Shown here one piece after another: positions 37,601-47,561 of a stretch of 64,000 nt of DNA; the first letter of the stretch is position 1; every line of letters starts with the position of its first letter. The stretch is from Yamagishiella unicocca. Taxonomy: Eukaryota > Chlorophyta > Chlorophyceae > Chlamydomonadales > Volvocaceae. A model generated the notes under the pieces. It was not told where the DNA came from and did no database searches. It was given only the letters and a program-made list of their open reading frames with translations. The translations under genes and the position numbers were made by a program. Location of the stretch: assembly GCA_003116995.1 (NCBI GenBank), contig BDSL01000031.1, positions 186,001-250,000 on the forward strand. Reading direction: 5' to 3'.

Positions 37601-40600
37601 AGCGCCGTGGGGGGGCTGCCGCCGCGACCTGGCGGTGCCGCGGCCCTGCCTGGCGGCGCTGATGCGCTCGGCGGTGGCGGCGGCGGTGGCGGCGGCGGCG
37701 GCGGTGGATCGGTCGCCGCGCCGTTCCCCGTAGTGTGGCTGCAGGTGGTGAACGGTGAGTACTGTCGTAGACGGCTGTGTTGCTATGAGGCCGCAACGGC
37801 GGTACCAACTGGGTAGTCGTCCATTGCGTCGGAGGGAGAGCTCCACCAACGGACGAACAAACGACGAACAGAGAGTTAGTGTGGCCTCTGTGCACCGTGT
37901 CTGTGTCGTGCGCAGGTCAGCTAGTGCCGTACGGTACGGCGCCGACGCCCCGTTCCACCGCCTCGGCCAGCAGTCTGGCGGACGTGGCCGCCGCAGCTGC
38001 TACCGCGGAGCAACTAGAGGCGGCGGCTGCGGCCGAGGCAGTCCCGCGGGTCATCATGCAGAAGATCCTGAATCCATTCCGTACGCACCTCACCAGTGCC
38101 CGCCCCTGGATCCAGCCTCCTGCCCCGGCCGGCGCCCCGGAGCCTTCGCAGCAGCAGCTGCTGCCGCCTGCTGGCAGGCCCGAGGACGAGGGACTCAAGC
38201 TAGACATCGACGTGCCCGCCATCTCGGGCCAGATGGAGAGCTGGCAGTTCCAGCTGCTGCTGGCGGTCATCAATGAGACGCTGGCGGCACCACTGCCCAA
38301 GGTGCGTCTTCTGGGACCTCCTGGCTGCACATGGTGGTACTTCGGTGCCCGCTCCATCAGGCATTGGTGCTGGGAATGCCGCAAAGCTACCTGTTGTACC
38401 CACCCGTACGGGAACGAGCTTCCTCATCTCTACAAGCCGGTACCCGAAAGGGATGTTTTCAGGAACACGAACACAATATATATTTTCTGTTACAGTCAAA
38501 GTATCCTCATGTTTCGTGTACGGCACGCCAATGCTTGTGGCGCTGCGGCGGTGCGGCTGAGGGGTGGGGGCCCTCCGGCTATTCCCACGAGGCGGTGCGG
38601 CTGAGGGGTCCTCGCCTCCGTGGTGTTACTGGCTGCTGCCGCTGCAGGTGACGCTCCTGACGCGCGGGTCGGGGGCGCAGCCCCTGCCGGCGGTGGAGGC
38701 GTCCCCCGAGGTGGCTGTGACGGCCGACATGCTGGTGTCTCTCCGGTGGGTGGCGGGGAAGGGTCGGACCCCTGCCTGGAGCAGTCAGGGACTCTTGGGG
38801 TATTCATTTTTCATGCACCTCATCGGCTGAGCTTCAAAAAGTAATAGTTAATTGAATGTTTGCTGAGGTGGTAGGGGGCGGTGCTTCTTTAGGCAATAGG
38901 CATGGTGCCTTTCTGTACGGATATGAGGCCCCTGCTCGTCCCTCCGCCCCCGCAGGCAGCAGCTGCGCTGCATGCAGTACGAGTCGCTGGCCCTCGCCAC
39001 GTACCTGACCCACGGGTCGGCCAGCTTCAACGACCAGCACCCCGGACCGCCACCAGCCATCAGCGCCGCGCTGCTGCAGGCGGCGCTGATGCAGGTAGAC
39101 GTGCCGTACGCGGGGCCGTACACGGCGGGGCTGTTCAAGCCAGCGGTCCAGTCGGCGGCGGTGACGCGGGTCGGCGCTGGCGGCAGAGGCGCAGCTCCAG
39201 GGGGGGCTGTCCCGACGGCGGTGTTGGCGCAGGTGAGCGACCGTCCAAGTTATTGGTGGTTCGAACTATGACCGGATGTGCCTGTTTAGGCCCTCACGTC
39301 GTCAGCGACCGGACAACGCGAGCGAGCAAGGGATGTAGGTACAGGCCGGTGTGGCCTCTTCAAGCCACAAACACCGCCTTTACCGCCTACTGCACCCAAC
39401 CTGAATTGCTCACTCGCTCCTCCAGCGATAACTTGTCTGGATTCACTCGCGCCCCGCTCCCCCACCAGGCCCTCCTGGCACCCCGGCCGCCCGGGCTAAG
39501 CGCCGTACAGCAGGCAGCTCTGCTGCGCCGGAATCAGGAGCTACTGCTGCACTGGGTTCTCGAGCAGGCACGTGGGGCGCGGGGGGGTGGCAGCCTGGGG
39601 CGGGGTGGCAGCCTGGGGCGGGGGCAACATGGGGCGGGGTGGCAGCATGGGGCGGGGGCAACATGGGACAGGAGCAACATGGGAAGCGCAAAGATGCTAG
39701 GGGCGCGTATCCTGTTTAGGCGCCAAGGGTCGTCCGGCCCCTGGCGCGATTGTCCTGGTTGCGGCCTCACCTGCAGCTCCCAGTGGTTCCTGTCCTAGTC
39801 CTGGTCGCTCCCCTGAGGTTTACTGGTTTGGGGCCGCACCTCCTCGCCCCCCCTCGCCCCAATCTCTTTCCCCCCGCTCAGGTGTCCGGCGCGCAGGAGA
39901 GCCTGGAGGCGGTGGCGGGTGTGCTGGTGCGGCTGCGTAGTGAGGTGGCGGCGGCGCTGGAGGCGCAGCAGCACCAGCGCCGCAAGCAGGCTACGGCGGT
40001 GGCGGTTCGGCTGGGGCGGTTCGGCTGGGCCCTCATCAACCGTGAGGGCGCGCCGTTCGTACAGGTTGGTTGCTGCTTTCCACCCCCCTCTTCACTGCCT
40101 GCGACCAGCGCCTGCCTCATTGCTATACGTCATGTTATGTGAAGTAACGCCTGCCCAACCTACATTTCGCGTGCGCCCCAGCGAATGCCTAACCTTGAAT
40201 ACACAACTTTCCAACTCCGCCACCCCCCTGACCCGCCTGCCGCACCCCGCCCCCTCCCCAGGCCGAGCTCAAGGGGCTGTCCTTCCACCACTCCCTGGAC
40301 CGGGACCACACCGGCACAACCAAGATCCACATGCACTCCGCCGACATGTGGGAGTTGCGGCCGGGGGCCCAGCAGCAGCAGCCGCCGGGGGCCCAAGGAC
40401 AGCAGAGCCAGGGTCCATCACAGGCGCCACAGGGGCACACAGCGGGCACGCCGCCGCAGGCGCACACCCTGCCTGCGGCGGCGGCAGCAGCCGCCGCCGC
40501 CGCCGCAGGGGGCGGCGGCGGCGCTGCGGCGCCGGCCGTGGCCGCCGCCGTAGGCGGCGACCCTAGCGTCCGCGGCGGCAGCGAGGCCAGCGGTGTCGGC

Positions 40601-43600
40601 AGCAGCAGCAGCAGCATCTTGTCGTTGTGGCGGCCCGACGCGAGCAGCTCGTGGGACGACGACCCGCTGCTGCGGATGTATGTGGTGCACGGCGGGGTGG
40701 ACGCGCACTTCGTGACGTACGAACACATCGAGGTGCGGTGCGGTGGGGTGCGGTGGGGTGCGGAGAGGGAGAGGGGGCTCGGGTGCGGTCGTTCATGGTA
40801 CGACCAGCATCCGCTGCCGTACGTGCGGGCAGGCACGGCCCAGGCGGCCGTCTGCACCACCGCGCTCCGCCTCTGGTCGCTACGTGGCAACGTGGGGGAA
40901 CAGCTGCCGGCAGAGGCCAACGCTTCCATAATCCGTCCCTCCGGCGCGTCCCAACCCTTCCGCCCGTACTCCCACACGGCTGCTGTCGCTGCGACCGTTG
41001 CTGCGACGGCTGCTGCGATGGCTGCTGCATGCGCTGCTGCGTGCGCTGTGCCACGGCTGCTACCCCTGTTGCTGCTTTCTGACCCTCCCCCCCCCCCCCC
41101 CGCCGCTGCTGCTACTGCCGCCCCAGGTCTACTTGCATCCGCTACAAGTCCGCCTCACCTACGCGCTGGCGCACGTTCTTGTGGTGGGTCGTGGGGGTTC
41201 GTGGAGGGTTACGAGTTGTTTAGGGGGGCCTGGGGGCGTCGACCAAGCTTCTGAGTTGAGGCCTCGCGGCTGGGGGTGCGGTGACAGCGGTGGCTTATCG
41301 AGGGCTGGAGACCGGCTTTGCATCCCGACGTCCGCCCTCCTGACGCTGCTAGACACTGGTACCCAAAGCCCCTGACCTACGTCGTACACTCGTCGTACAC
41401 CCTCTCGCAGGACTACTTCGAGCTGCGGGACGATGACGACGCGGGCGGCAAGGAGGACGACGGAGCCGCGGGCGGGACCAAGGGCAGGAGGGAGAAGGTG
41501 CGCGCTTGAAGGGTACTAGGTTATATTTATACTTCAGGTATTTATATATCTTATTGAAAGGTCTCCTTCGGAAGCTATGTCCATAGTCATATTACTTGCA
41601 TTTCCTTCACCTATTCTTCCGGGCGGGCAGGCGGAACCAGTGTGGTTGCGACAGAGCGAAGCGCGAAGCCGAAACCGTTATTTCGTTGTTGTTTCGGCGA
41701 CTCCACGCAACCATGAGCAGCCACTGCGAGCTATCCTCTTCCGGCTTCAGGCCCACCACACCTCTCACCACCCACCTCGCCCCCACAGTCCAAGGGCAGC
41801 CAGGGCGTCAGGTCGGGGGAGCCAGGCTCCGCTGCTGGCACCGGCGGCGGCGCTGCGCCTACCTTGACCAGCGCAGGCGGCAGCACCTACGCCTCACCCG
41901 CCAAATCGGCCCGCAGCGGCGGCGGGTGGTTCGGCCGCCGCAGCGCAACGGCGGAGGCCGCGGCAGCGCTCGCGATGCCGCCGCCGCCGCCGCCACTGGG
42001 CGCCGGGGCTGGGTCGGCATCGGCAGGTGCGCTGGTTGGGTAGTAGATGGCTGGGTGGTAGGTAAGCTGGGTGGCTGGGTGGCGTGGTGGCGGGGGTTTT
42101 GGGGTGTATCGGAAGTGTGGTGTGTGGAAATCAAGGCAGTCGGGTGAACCGTCTGGTCGTACCACTTCACGGTGTGTGACACTGTTCGTACCGCTTCACA
42201 GCATGTGACACCTGAACCCACCACTGGCGGCGGTGCGCAGTGTCGCGCCGACAGCCCCATGCAAACCATCCTGCCTGTACCCCCTTTCATCCCTCGCATC
42301 CACCCTTTCAGATCCAAGGCAGCAGCAACAAGCAGGAACGTCCATGGGTGACAACCTAGCGGGACCTATGGCCGCGACCGCTGGGGGTCCCCGCGGGGTG
42401 CCGGTGCCGCCGTCCCTCACTGCCTCGCCGCAGCGGGCCCAGATGCCGCCGACCCAGATGGACGCGGCGGGTGCCGGCGGCCTGACGGCGACGGCGCGGG
42501 ACTTTCCGTACGGTTCGGGACAGGGGCGCCACAGCCGGGGTGCGTCGATAATTACGGATGAGCACGCGGCGGCGGCGGCAGCGGGCGCAGCAGCGCCAGC
42601 CGTCGGCGGCGCGGCCGTGGCGTCGGCGTTGACAGCGGCGGCGGCGACGGCAGTCCGGTACGGCCCGACGTTCCGTCGCCGTGCCGACGGCCGGGCGGCA
42701 ATCCTTGTGGATGTGGCGGGGGCGCTGGTGCCGACGGCGGCGGCGGCAGCGGCGGCACCGCCGCCAGCGGCGGCGGGGGCTGGCGGCGGGCGTGGCGGTC
42801 GGGTAAGTTGGTCAATAGGGGCAGAGGCGTCATTGCGTGCTGTCACGGAGCGAGTGCAGCTCGTAGCGCGCACGTGCCACTCTATGCCAACGGTTTGGAA
42901 CCAACTGCCTCTTGCTGTGGCGTGTGTCACTTCACCCGGCAAATAAAAAACTCGGAACCAGGATGCACCATGGATGGGACGCGTTGCCTGATAGGGAAAC
43001 CCCAATCACCCTTGAGCCACTAAACCCACCACCTCAAAACGTTGCCCGACCCCATAAGACGGTCCTACGTTTACTCATCCAACCCAACCATCCCAACCAA
43101 CCAACCAACCAACCAACCCAATTCGTGCTCTTTCCCGAAGGGCCCGACGGCCGCGACGGCTGCCGAAGGTGGCGCCTCTGCCTCCCCCGGCGGCGGCGCC
43201 GCCGCCGGGGCCCCCGCCGGCCGCCCGCGCCGCCGGCTCCGTTTCCGCCACGTGCGCTTCAACCGCATCGCCGCGCGGCTGACGTACTCAGGACCGCGGC
43301 TGTCCATCGGCGGTGGCGGCGGCTGGGGTCTCGTGATCGATTCCCGGGTGTACCGCAACATCGTCGGGGGCTGGAGGGACATTTTGGCCAAGTGAGTGGG
43401 GCTGGGGCGGTGGCCTGTGCTGCTCTGGGCTGGTCACTTGTTCGTACGTGGTTGATCCGACAGTTGTCCGTACATGGCTGAGGGCGGATGGCCGCTGTGG
43501 CCTCCCACTTCCTCTAGCCTTCTGCCGGCCTGCGCAGTGCAGCTACCTGTGCCACAGCCGCCAGCGCGGAGACGGCATGTCGATGCGGAAAGGGTGCTAG

Positions 43601-44990
43601 ACCCAACTAGGCCGGGCCTCAACTAGGCCGGGCCTCAACTCCCTTGCTCCCACCCCGCCGGGCCATGCTGCCCCGCCCTCCTGGCTTCTCCCCCGCAGGT
43701 ACAAGTGGGACGTCATCCGCTCCGTAATCAAGAGCGTGGCTGGGATCCAATCCAGCAAGCTGAAGGTGGGCACGGCGGGTTTCGAGGAAAACCCGGGCGG
43801 GTGCGCTGTGGGGCGTGTGTTTAGGGACACATGGGGAGTGGACCTTGGGTGCGGTGTATAAGGCCGTGCGCATGGGCTGGGGTGGGGCGTGGGTATAGCA
43901 CAGAGCTGCCTTGCACGTCACATGCTGACCGAGCTCACGACGGCCCCGCGGCCGCCTCACCGTCACCGTCAGGAGCTGCGCGGAGTTGGCGGCGGCAGCA
44001 CCAACGCCGCCGCCGGCTCCGCCGCCAGCGAGGCCGCGAAGGGCGGCGGCGGGCTGCTGGCTGGGCTGTCGCTGGACGACCTGGACCCCGACATCTCCTT
44101 CACCGCCGACGGCAACGCGCTCTCCTCCGTCGCCGACTCGGCGGCGGCTGGCGGCGCCGGAGGCACCGGTAGCCAGCGTGCTGCAGCGCTGCTGGGGGGC
44201 GTTAAGAAGCGGGCGGCCGCGTTCATGTCGGCAGGTGAGCGCCAAGGGCGGGCAGCTGCGAATGGGCTTCGACGATTGCGGTGCTGCGGCGCCCTACGTC
44301 GCTGGCTGAGGTGCTGGGCGCTATCACACGTGATGTCATTAGTCGAAGGGTTACGTGGCGGTTGGTCACCGTGGCCGTACAAGTTACGCTCCACATCGTC
44401 TAAATTGCCGCATTGCATCGCCCTGCTGCATCGCATCGCTTGTTCGCTTCCCTTCTGGCTCGTGGCATGGCTCCACACCATACAACACGCATCACAAAGC
44501 ACATCACACAATACATCAGACAACACATCACACAGTACATCACACAACACATCACACAATACATCACACATCACAAAACACGCACGCACACGCAGGTGGT
44601 GCTGCCGGCGCGCGCCTCCGCCAGGCTGCCACCGGGAGGGCCGCAGGCCGTACGACAGTTGGAGGCGTCGTACAGACGTCCGGACCGGGAGCGCTGATCG
44701 ACGCCAGCCTGCTGGTCCCAGAGGAGCAGGACTCTGAGGGCGAGGACGCGGCTGCCGCCGGGGGGGGGCTCGAGTCCGCTGACGCTGTCCGGCAGATGGT
44801 GCAGCAGGACACGGCGCAGGAGTATGAACGTATCATGCGGGCGGCGGCGGCCGCGCAGGCGCGAGCTACGCGGCTGGCGGCGCTGCTGGGAGAAGTGCCG
44901 GCGGGCGGGGGCGGCGGCGCGGCGGCTGGGTCAATGGGCGGCACTGCAAGTGCCGCTGGAGGGCGCAGCAGCAGGGCATATAGGATGTAG
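16271..44990 (+). CDS. Giant SABRE/KIP/Hobbit/FMP27-type bridge-like lipid transfer protein (BLTP2 family)
   Basis: A phase-consistent model has 46 exons and 4,438 codons. Exons 1-4 are 16271-16353, 16797-16896, 17356-17520 and 17674-17901; the last is 44596-44990. The N-terminus MAFMGFLLAGLMLLILLAAS is a membrane anchor, followed by GAVHSITLETAELRL as in SABRE/KIP. Later landmarks are HRPMEAWLALHGSALR (exon 26165-26485), LAPWDNIRYVWRGGLK (31246-31449), QYEVEFVRVQ joined to VALMPEYG (36537-37120), and LDIDVPAISGQMESWQFQLL (37916-38301). The FMP27/Golgi-body domain follows: RLGRFGWALINREGAPFVQ (39882-40064), then ILSLWRPDASSSW (40262-40732), then VYLHPLQVRLTYALAHVLV (41127-41183), then VYRNIVGGWRDILAKYKWDV (43141-43765). 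Family members form a hydrophobic groove of repeated beta elements that carries lipid between the ER and other membranes. The protein is about twice the usual 2,200-2,600 residues because of Ala/Gly/Ser/Gln insertions. Introns after 29603 and 39567 use GC donors. TGTAA lies at 45222. Confidence 0.9.
16924..16945 (+). repeat. Dispersed intronic hairpin element, copy 1
   Basis: The sequence GGGTTTCGAGGAAGACCC followed by GTGG forms a small stem-loop. It lies 27 nt after the end of exon 2 (16896). Close copies occur at 23313-23332, 29813-29835, 31855-31877 and 43777-43794, all inside introns of this gene. Confidence 0.6.
19562..22404 (+). other. 948-codon Ala-rich exon of the BLTP2-like gene
   Basis: One open exon of 2,843 nt sits among exons of 45-600 nt. 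It begins after an acceptor with VSLTLAGLRVSAAVGVV and ends at a gtaagt donor. The composition is dominated by Ala, Gly, Ser, Pro and Leu. Short structured blocks are interspersed, such as LRYSLSFSLDLPASVLQLR-like segments near 20160 and SLTVAAWPG near 22020. These look like beta-groove strands separated by low-complexity inserts. The open frame has no stop across the full length, and the phases match the neighbouring exons. Confidence 0.75.
23313..23332 (+). repeat. Dispersed intronic hairpin element, copy 2
   Basis: GGGTTTCGAGGAAGACCC lies in the intron between 23110 and 24469. It is identical over 18 nt to the copy at 16924. Confidence 0.6.
23611..24463 (+). repeat. 14-15-bp pyrimidine minisatellite in an intron
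   Basis: Almost 60 head-to-tail copies of TTCCTTCTCAACCC, with or without one extra C and occasionally CACCCC, fill 850 bp of the intron between exons ending 23110 and starting 24469. The array runs to within a few bases of the 3' splice site and may serve as an extended polypyrimidine tract. Confidence 0.95.
25495..25675 (+). repeat. Coding GCC/ACC repeat with a 33-bp period
   Basis: Within exon 25428-25820 a (GCC/ACC)n run is followed by three nearly perfect 33-bp units coding TSAATATAAAG. The period is a multiple of three, so copy changes would keep the frame. The array sits in a linker just before the conserved segment VDLALYGATLTVSYDESAAR. Confidence 0.85.
26518..27211 (+). repeat. 21-bp minisatellite, about 33 copies, intronic
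   Basis: A 21-bp unit containing CGTGTGTCCAGACCCACGGG repeats about 33 times between exons ending 26485 and starting 27386. The last two bases vary between TC and CC. Because 21 is a multiple of three and the unit carries no stop in most frames, long spurious open frames cross it on both strands. The unit carries the 12-nt near-palindrome GACCCACGGGTC. Confidence 0.95.
27893..27975 (+). repeat. 15-bp minisatellite, 5 copies
   Basis: TGGCGGGGTCGTTGC is repeated five times in the intron that follows the exon ending at 27871. Confidence 0.9.
28131..28485 (+). repeat. 17-bp C-rich minisatellite, about 21 copies
   Basis: GCCTCCTGCCGCCCCCT is repeated with single-base variants up to the acceptor at 28486 and forms the entire polypyrimidine tract of that intron. 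Confidence 0.95.
28643..28676 (+). repeat. (GT)n microsatellite at a splice donor
   Basis: An alternating GT/GC-GT tract begins at the 5' splice site that follows the exon ending at 28642, so several alternative GT donors lie in tandem. Confidence 0.85.
28960..29075 (+). repeat. 19-bp repeat, about 5 copies
   Basis: Units of the form CACCTGCCAAACGTTAGGG repeat in the intron between exons ending 28642 and starting 29219. Confidence 0.85.
29645..29835 (+). repeat. GGAGTGGGGTT/GGAGTGGGGGT repeat and hairpin element copy 3
   Basis: An 11-12-bp G-rich unit repeats about 14 times in the intron opened by the GC donor at 29604. It is followed at 29813-29835 by a copy of the dispersed hairpin element (GGGGTTCGAGGGAAACCC then GTGG). 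Confidence 0.8.
30349..30690 (+). repeat. 26-bp minisatellite, about 13 copies
   Basis: A 26-bp unit containing GGCTGGGGTGTGTACGGCCT and CTGCAG repeats with almost no divergence in the intron after the exon ending 30320. The high identity suggests recent expansion. Confidence 0.95.
30976..31032 (+). repeat. Telomere-like TTAGGG/TTTTAGGG tract
   Basis: The intron after the exon ending 30961 holds degenerate repeats that end in TTAGGGTTTTAGGG. TTTTAGGG is the Chlamydomonas telomere unit, and TTTAGGG is that of many other plants and algae. Confidence 0.5.
31855..31965 (+). repeat. Hairpin element copy 4 and a 19-nt palindrome
   Basis: GGGGTTCGAGGGAAACCC followed by GTGG lies at 31857-31877. 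At 31947-31965 a perfect 9-bp inverted repeat (TTCGCGGAT, T, ATCCGCGAA) follows in the same intron. Confidence 0.6.
33383..33674 (+). repeat. 22-23-bp minisatellite, about 13 copies
   Basis: Units containing TGTCGCTCGCTCCCCTCTCT repeat in the intron between exons ending 33163 and starting 33735. Most carry CTCTCT, but the last few carry CACTCT. Confidence 0.95.
35075..35365 (+). repeat. (TGACTGGC)n / (TGGC)n array
   Basis: Tetra- and octanucleotide units TGAC and TGGC alternate for about 290 bp in the intron before the short exon 35383-35442. Confidence 0.95.
35590..35795 (+). repeat. About 30-bp minisatellite, 7 copies
   Basis: Units containing CGCGGCTCACGGTCTTCCTC followed by a C-rich spacer repeat before the exon that starts at 35851. 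Confidence 0.9.
36296..36436 (+). repeat. 16-bp repeat GCTCACATCGTGATAT, 8-9 copies
   Basis: GCTCACATCGTGATAT and its variant with GACAT repeat in the intron after the exon ending 36266. Confidence 0.9.
37315..37452 (+). repeat. About 38-bp repeat, 3-4 copies
   Basis: Units containing ACACCCGCAGGGCGT and a second half ACACACGTACGA repeat immediately before the exon that starts at 37454. Confidence 0.8.
43777..43794 (+). repeat. Dispersed intronic hairpin element, copy 5
   Basis: GGGTTTCGAGGAAAACCC begins 12 nt after the exon ending at 43765. It has a perfect 6-bp stem and is the cleanest copy in the window. Confidence 0.65.
44480..44592 (+). repeat. CACATCACACA-type repeat before the last BLTP2-like exon
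   Basis: Short units of CACATCACACAATACATCA type repeat up to the acceptor of the terminal exon at 44596. Confidence 0.85.
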
Positions 44991-45435
44991 CGGCTGCTGG
45001 CGGTGTGCTCTCGATGTGGGGTTGGAGCACCGCAGTCGAGTTTTAGGCTGTAGGCGAGGTCGAGATTGAGGTGGTGGTTGCGCTCTGTGGCTGTCTGTGC
45101 GCACGCTGGCTGCAAGGACGCTCGGGCTTGCTTTTGAGCCACACTTGTGCACGGAAAGCGTTCTGCTTGGTTGTTTCGTCATGGTCGGTTTGGGCGCTGG
45201 GACTACTATTTGACTGTTGGCTGTAAGGTACTAAGCTGGACCAAAGCAAGCGCAAATTCTCTTGCTCTTCGTGGTGGCGTCGAAGAACGACTCAACCGCG
45301 AAGGTGGTCGTTCACGGTGCGCCCCATGAGGCTAAAAGAGATTTCTATGATTCGCCGAAGGGCAAGATGGAATCTCCTTGGACTCCCCCACTCGCGGTGT
45401 TATCCTGCAGCGATTTGTAAGAGGGCCTTAGCCCT
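44991..45435. other. 3' UTR and flank of the BLTP2-like gene
   Basis: TGTAA at 45222-45226 lies about 230 nt after the stop and is the likely polyadenylation signal. I see no other feature before the satellite units start. Confidence 0.5.
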
Positions 45436-45440
45436 TGCCC

Positions 45441-45905
45441 CTCCGAAATGATGCTCCTGGCACCCAGGAGCAGTGGGGGCTGCGCGTTGGCACCAGCACA
45501 CGTCCGATGGGGGAATTCGCTCCATTCGTTTTCCGACATATCTGGAACGTACATACGAAGGATATATCAGCAACAGAGCGCAGTTTGAAGCAGCGGGCGT
45601 GATGCTGGGAGCTCCGAAATAATGCTCCCGGCAACCAGGAGCAGTAGGGGGCTACGGGTCCACACCAGCACACATCCGGTGGGGGGATTCGGGCCATTCA
45701 TTTTACACTACATCCTAAATGTACATACGATGCGTATATCAGCATCAGAACGCGCTTAAAAGCGGCGGGCAGCATGCAGGGAGCTCTGAAATGATGCTCC
45801 CGGCAGGCACGAGTAGCCAGGACAGGTGGGGGCCTGTGGATTGGCGACAGCACACACCCAGTGGGGGGATTTGCGCCATTCGTTTTCCGGCGTATCTCAA
45901 ACGCA
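45441..45905 (+). repeat. 171-172-bp satellite, three tandem units
   Basis: Units begin CTCCGAAATGATGCTCC at 45441, about 45612 and about 45784. Shared landmarks are CCAGGAGCAG, a CCATTCGTTTTC-like block and an ACATACGA-type block. A fourth copy of the unit head occurs at about 46424. Divergence between units suggests an old array. Confidence 0.8.
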
Positions 45906-46745
45906 CCCACAAGGCACCCTGGCACCCACTCCCCTTTGGGCGCCCGAGCAAATAGCACATATTCCTTGCCAGATGGTGCGTGCTGAGTAGTTGGTGGAGA
46001 GTCCAGTCCACACATTTCACCTTCACCGGCGGCGTCCCCTGTGCGACTCCTTCCACTTTAAGCCCCGGACGGAGCTCCGATCTTGGCGCCCAGGCACCAT
46101 GGGGCACCCTGGCACCCACACCCTTTTCCGCAACGGGTGCTTGGGCGCCCAAGCACCCACTCCCGATTTTGGCGCCCAGGCACCCAGCCCTCTGCACCCC
46201 ACACCCACACGACACCCTAGCCCCCACCTCCCTTTGCGCGCGCAGGCGCCCTAACCGAATTCTGGCGCTCAAGCAACCAGCCCCCCTCTCCGATTTTGGC
46301 ACCCACGCACCCAGGCCCCTGCACCCAACATCCACAAGGCACCCTGCCACCCACCTCCCTTTGGGCGCCCAAGTAGTAGGCGGCGCGCCTGAAGCACACA
46401 CGAAGCATGTATCAGCATCAGGGCTCCGAAATGATGCTCCCGGCACCCAGGAGCGCGCCCAGGCGCCCGGGCGCCCAAGCCCCCCCTTAGGCGCCCGACC
46501 AAACAGCAGGTATCTGGGCACCCAGGAGCGCGCCCAAGCGCCCTAACCCAATTTTGGCACTCAAGCAACCAGCCTCCCTCTCCGATTTTGGCACCCACGC
46601 ACCCAGCCCCCTGCACCCAACACCCACAAGGCACCCTGCCACCCACCCCCCTTTCGGCGCCCGAGTAGTAGGCGGCGCGCCCGAAGCACACAAGGCACCC
46701 TCGCACCCACCTCCCTTTGGGCGCCACACAGGCGATGTGCCCGAT
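45906..46745 (+). repeat. Complex GCACCC / GGCGCCC array with a 292-bp higher-order period
   Basis: Blocks such as CACAAGGCACCCTGCCACCC and TTTGGGCGCCC recur at about 45912, 46331, 46624 and 46687. A longer block starting CCCTAACC and running through CTCTCCGATTTTGGCACCC occurs at 46249 and again at 46541, giving a 292-bp period. Open frames across it are a by-product of composition. Confidence 0.75.
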
Positions 46746-46974
46746 GGTTCCACCTCTTGGTCTGGAACCCACTGTAAGCGTTACAACATGGCGCGTGGGC
46801 GCGCAGCACCACCACCCCGCTCACCGCGCCCGTTCCGCCCGGCGCCTTCAGGGTGCATCCGCACGACCCACGCGCACACAAAGCTGTGCCCTCCTGTTGG
46901 CGCCCAAGAACCTGTCGGGCACCCTGGGAGGGGGTGGTTGGCTGGTGGTAGTTGGCTGGTGGTAGTTGAAAGTT

Positions 46975-47265
46975 GGTAGGGGCAAGCATAGCGCCTGCAA
47001 GCATACCGCTCCAAGCATACCCCTGCAGCCTATGCCTGCAAGCATACCCCTGCAAGCATACCCCTGCAAGCATACGCCTGCAAGCATACTCCGTGCCGCC
47101 CAACCGCCGAGGCCCAATTTTCCCGCGCCCCCTTCATAGGTGCTACTTGCTACTTGGAAGCATACCCCTGCAAGCATACACGTGCAAGCATCTCCCCTGC
47201 AAGCATATTCCTGCAAGCATATCCCTGCAAGCATACGCCTGCAAGCATACGCGTGCAAGCATACC
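46975..47265 (+). repeat. CTGCAAGCATACCC minisatellite in two blocks
   Basis: CCTGCAAGCATACC-type units repeat from about 46980 to 47090 and again from about 47158 to 47262. About 70 bp of unrelated sequence separates the two blocks. Confidence 0.9.
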
Positions 47266-47489
47266 GCCGCCCCTGTGTCGCCCGCCCGCGCCGGGCGAGG
47301 CCGGGGGGGTAGGAGGAGTTCAGCTCACCCGCGCAGCCCCTGCGCTGCTGGTCTTCAGCTCTTGCCCCTGCAGAGGGAACCCTTGCCCTTGGTTGGTGGG
47401 CGGCCCCTCAGACGGCCCTTCGCTCCATCGCGAAAAGCTATGTTGTTTCAAAAGGTATGAGTTTTTACGACAAAACGCCAATGTCATGT

Positions 47490-47561
47490 GGGGTTTTAGC
47501 TCAGTGGTAGAGCGTGCGCTTCGCATGCGCAAGGTCACCGGATCGATCCCGGTAAGCTCCA
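47490..47561 (+). tRNA. tRNA-Ala(CGC)
   Basis: The 72-nt sequence folds as a complete cloverleaf. The acceptor stem is GGGGTTT/AAGCTCC with two GU pairs, the D-arm is GCTC-AGTGGTA-GAGC, and the anticodon arm is TGCGC-TTCGCAT-GCGCA. The anticodon is CGC (reads GCG, Ala). The T-arm is ACCGG-ATCGATC-CCGGT and the discriminator is A. There is no intron. A T-rich run about 20 nt downstream (TTTT at 47579) is a likely pol III terminator. Confidence 0.95.

Noticed and set aside
45745..46521. Open frames on both strands in 45.7-47.1 kb
   Set aside because: The apparent proteins are repetitive translations of the GCACCC/GGCGCCC array and show no coding signature.
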